A program made the translations under genes and the position numbers. A stretch of DNA of 64,000 nucleotides, from positions 1-64,000 of the forward strand of contig JAOMRN010000005.1 in the NCBI GenBank assembly GCA_028355015.1, read 5' to 3'. Source of the stretch: MGIIb-O2 sp002494975 (GTDB lineage: Archaea > Thermoplasmatota > Poseidoniia > Poseidoniales > Thalassarchaeaceae). Below, one piece after another: positions 61,781-64,000 of this stretch (within the stretch, counting starts at the first letter, position 1; every line of letters begins with the position of its first letter). The notes below the pieces were generated by a model. The model was given only the letters and a program-made list of their open reading frames with translations, was not told where the DNA came from and searched no databases.

Positions 61781-63226
61781 ATGGCTGTCGACCCTTTCAA
61801 GCGGATCGATGATGAGTTACGAAAAGATGCTGGCTGTGGAGGGGAAATTGATTATGCTGAGCAAACTTCATGGCTACTCTTCTTGAAATATCTCGACTCA
61901 ATGGAAAATAGGAGAAAATTAGCTGCGGAACTTCAAGGGAAATCGTATTCGTACATCATCGATAATGAGTATAAATGGGATACTTGGGCTGCTCCAAAAA
62001 AGGATGGTGAAATAGACTACAATGTTCGGATGATTGGTGAGGATTTACTTGAGTTTGTCAATCTCAAATTGTATCCTTACCTTGCCGAATTCAAGCAAAG
62101 AGCGCCAAGTTCTGATACAATTGAATATAAAATTGGTGAAATCTTTGGGGAGTTGAAAAATAAAATTCAGTATGGAAAAACCTTAGCCAATGTTATCGAT
62201 ATTATCGATCAGTTTAGTTTTGGTTCAAATGCCGACAAGCATGAAATGTCCCAACTTTATGAAGAGAAAATCAAGCGCATGGGTAATGCAGGCAGAAATG
62301 GAGGAGAATATTACACTCCACGGCCTCTTATTCGTGCAATGATTGAAATTGCAAAACCGAAGATTGGAGATACCATCTATGATGGCGCGGTTGGTTCTGC
62401 TGGTTTCTTGTGTGAGGCTCACGAATACCTCAAATCTCAATCCAATTTATCAACCAGCGATTTAGAAACACTTCAGAAAAAGACATTCTATGGAAAGGAG
62501 AAGAAAGGCCTCGCATACGTTATTGGCATCATGAATATGATTCTTCATGGGATTGACGCACCTAATATCATCCATACAAATACACTTGGTGAGAATGTCA
62601 TGGATATTCAAGAAAAAGATCGTCACAACGTTGTACTCGCAAATCCTCCATTTGGCGGTGGTGAACGAAAAGAAATCCAACAAAACTTCCCTATTCGTAC
62701 AGGCGAAACTGCTTATTTATTCTTGCAACATTTCATGAAGATACTCAAAGTAGGCGGTACAGCTGCAATTGTTATCAAGAACACCTTCTTGTCAAATGAT
62801 GATGCCTCAGAACTAAGGAAAGATTTGCTTTCATCGTGTAATCTGCATACGATTCTTGATTGTCCTGCGGGAACATTTCAAGGAGCAGGTGTGAAGACCG
62901 TTATTTTGTTTTTCAACAAAGGTACACCAACACGTAAGATTTGGTATTACCAACTCAAACCAGGGCGTAATCTGGGTAAGACCAATCCATTGAATGACAA
63001 AGATTTGGCAGAATTCATCGAATTTCAGAAGGGTTTTGCAGATTCTGATAATTCATGGACAATTGACATTGATGATGTAGATACGAGCAACTACGACCTC
63101 TCTACCAAGAATCCAAATGTAGATCATGAAGTAGTTCTACGTAGTCCAACGGAGATTCTTGATGAGATTGAGAAATTGGACGATGAGTCGCGAGAAATTC
63201 TCAAGAAAATAAGGGAGTTATTGTGA
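61781..63226 (+). CDS. hsdM: Type I restriction-modification methyltransferase subunit
   Basis: A 481-residue N6-adenine DNA methyltransferase. The N-terminal HsdM helical domain (DDELRKDAGCGGEIDYAEQTSWLLFLKYLD) precedes the catalytic domain with SAM-binding IYDGAVGSAGFL, the NPPF motif (LANPPFGGGE) and GEYYTPRPLI. It modifies host DNA within the HsdM2S complex and partners HsdR for restriction. It overlaps hsdS by one base (TGATG). No HsdR is in the window; it may lie beyond 64000. Confidence 0.94.
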   Translation: MAVDPFKRIDDELRKDAGCGGEIDYAEQTSWLLFLKYLDSMENRRKLAAELQGKSYSYIIDNEYKWDTWAAPKKDGEIDYNVRMIGEDLLEFVNLKLYPYLAEFKQRAPSSDTIEYKIGEIFGELKNKIQYGKTLANVIDIIDQFSFGSNADKHEMSQLYEEKIKRMGNAGRNGGEYYTPRPLIRAMIEIAKPKIGDTIYDGAVGSAGFLCEAHEYLKSQSNLSTSDLETLQKKTFYGKEKKGLAYVIGIMNMILHGIDAPNIIHTNTLGENVMDIQEKDRHNVVLANPPFGGGERKEIQQNFPIRTGETAYLFLQHFMKILKVGGTAAIVIKNTFLSNDDASELRKDLLSSCNLHTILDCPAGTFQGAGVKTVILFFNKGTPTRKIWYYQLKPGRNLGKTNPLNDKDLAEFIEFQKGFADSDNSWTIDIDDVDTSNYDLSTKNPNVDHEVVLRSPTEILDEIEKLDDESREILKKIRELL

Positions 63227-64000
63227 TGTCAGAACAGTGGCCACTCAAAAAACTTGGAGATTTCTCCAATATTCGTTATGGATATACGGAAAAAGCATCT
63301 TTAGAACCCATTGGCCCTCGTTTTCTACGGATAACTGACATCAAAAATGGAGGAGTTAATTGGGACGAAGTCCCTTATTGTAGAATAACTGATGAAAAAT
63401 TCAGTAAATATCAATTGAAAAAAGGAGACATTGTTTTTGCTCGAACTGGAGCGACTACTGGCAAAAGTTTTCTCATTACTGAATCCCCAGATTCTGTCTT
63501 TGCTTCGTATCTAATTCGCGTACAAATTACAGATTCTGCTATTTTGCCAGAATATGTGTATTTGTATTTCCAATCTGCTTCATATTGGGACATGGTAAAT
63601 GCAGGAATTTCTGGAAGTGCCCAAGGTGGTTTTAATGCAAGCAAGCTTTCTGATCTGAAAATCCCAATTCCACCATTGGAAGTACAACTGCAGATAGTTA
63701 GTATCCTTAGTGAGGCATTAGAAAATATTTCAAGCGCAACTTCAAATGTTGTAACAAAAATGAATTCAGGTAATGAGATATTCCAATCGGCACTCAACAA
63801 ATACTATTGCAAAAAAGAATATTACTTTGAGAAACAACTTGGAGATGTATGCAAACTTAGGAATGGACGAGCCTATAAGAAAAAAGAATTGTTAGATGAG
63901 GGAAAATATCGAGTTCTAAGGGTTGGAAATTTCTTCACTAACAAGCATTGGTATTACTCGGATTTAGAACTTGATGATACAAAATATTGTGATACTGGTG
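63226..64000 (+). CDS. hsdS: Type I restriction specificity subunit HsdS (partial, cut by the window edge)
   Basis: The frame starts at the ATG overlapping the hsdM stop and is open to the end of the window (about 258 residues so far). It begins WPLKKLGDFSNIRYGYT, and the first target recognition domain has FLRITDIKNGG, LKKGDIVFARTGATTGKSF and a closing LKIPIPPLEVQLQIVSIL conserved helix. A second domain begins at EKQLGDVCKLRNGRAYKKKEL. HsdS sets the DNA target of the methyltransferase and nuclease. Confidence 0.92.
   Translation, partial: MSEQWPLKKLGDFSNIRYGYTEKASLEPIGPRFLRITDIKNGGVNWDEVPYCRITDEKFSKYQLKKGDIVFARTGATTGKSFLITESPDSVFASYLIRVQITDSAILPEYVYLYFQSASYWDMVNAGISGSAQGGFNASKLSDLKIPIPPLEVQLQIVSILSEALENISSATSNVVTKMNSGNEIFQSALNKYYCKKEYYFEKQLGDVCKLRNGRAYKKKELLDEGKYRVLRVGNFFTNKHWYYSDLELDDTKYCDTG

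Noticed and set aside
1..64000. CRISPR arrays, rRNA genes and insertion sequences
   Set aside because: No regularly spaced repeats, rRNA signatures or transposase frames were seen anywhere in the window.

Overview
The window comes from an A+T-rich, gene-dense archaeal chromosome, most likely a marine planktonic euryarchaeon of the Thermoplasmatota (Poseidoniales/Marine Group II, perhaps the MGIIb side, or a close marine relative). Archaeal markers are a 7S-type SRP RNA, a proteasome beta subunit, the KH/beta-CASP factor aCPSF1/FttA, archaeal TrpRS and ValRS, SepF, a single-domain ZPR1 and a geranylgeranyl reductase for archaeal lipids. The many signal-peptide-bearing, C-terminally anchored peptidases (M6, S8, M14) fit a particle- or protein-degrading heterotroph. 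The lineage is inferred from gene content; no phylogeny was run.

Layout. 1-9.1 kb: housekeeping genes (saccharopine-dehydrogenase-like oxidoreductase, trpS, ZPR1, sepF, psmB, fttA, tRNA-Pro(UGG), Nudix, malate dehydrogenase), with a hairpin-rich element between psmB and fttA. 9.2-14.8 kb: CPBP protease, three-gene proton-translocating transhydrogenase operon, a membrane-anchored protein with a CxCH motif, and TatC. 14.8-25.4 kb: secreted metalloprotease, PfkB kinase, Xaa-Pro peptidase, an MqnC-like radical SAM enzyme of menaquinone synthesis, and geranylgeranyl reductase. 25.4-37.2 kb: topoisomerase I with a three-repeat tail, quinone-type dihydroorotate dehydrogenase, a cysteine-type CcmE, SRP RNA, EVE protein, RND exporter, valS, serA.

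37.3-44.6 kb is a metal-homeostasis island: nickel superoxide dismutase (sodN), its maturation protease (sodX), a NikR-like regulator with an altered ligand set, a ZnuA-type lipoprotein with inserted EF-hands and Asp/His repeats, a 33-residue membrane micro-protein, the ABC ATPase and permease, an MntR/DtxR regulator behind a double palindrome, and a putative metal exporter. The genes plausibly work together: import, sensing and export of Ni/Mn/Zn, and loading of a nickel enzyme.

44.5-56.8 kb: OleC-like AMP ligase, M14 carboxypeptidase, DUF1295 protein, PKD and ELWxxDGT surface proteins, a complete AlkB alkane monooxygenase with all nine expected histidines, and a subtilisin. 56.8-64 kb looks accessory. 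A 23-bp sequence occurs twice, flanking nitroreductase, a GIY-YIG-like protein and a membrane protein. It is followed by a cassette of small DNA-binding and membrane ORFs, and then a type I restriction-modification locus (hsdM and a truncated hsdS) that runs off the window.
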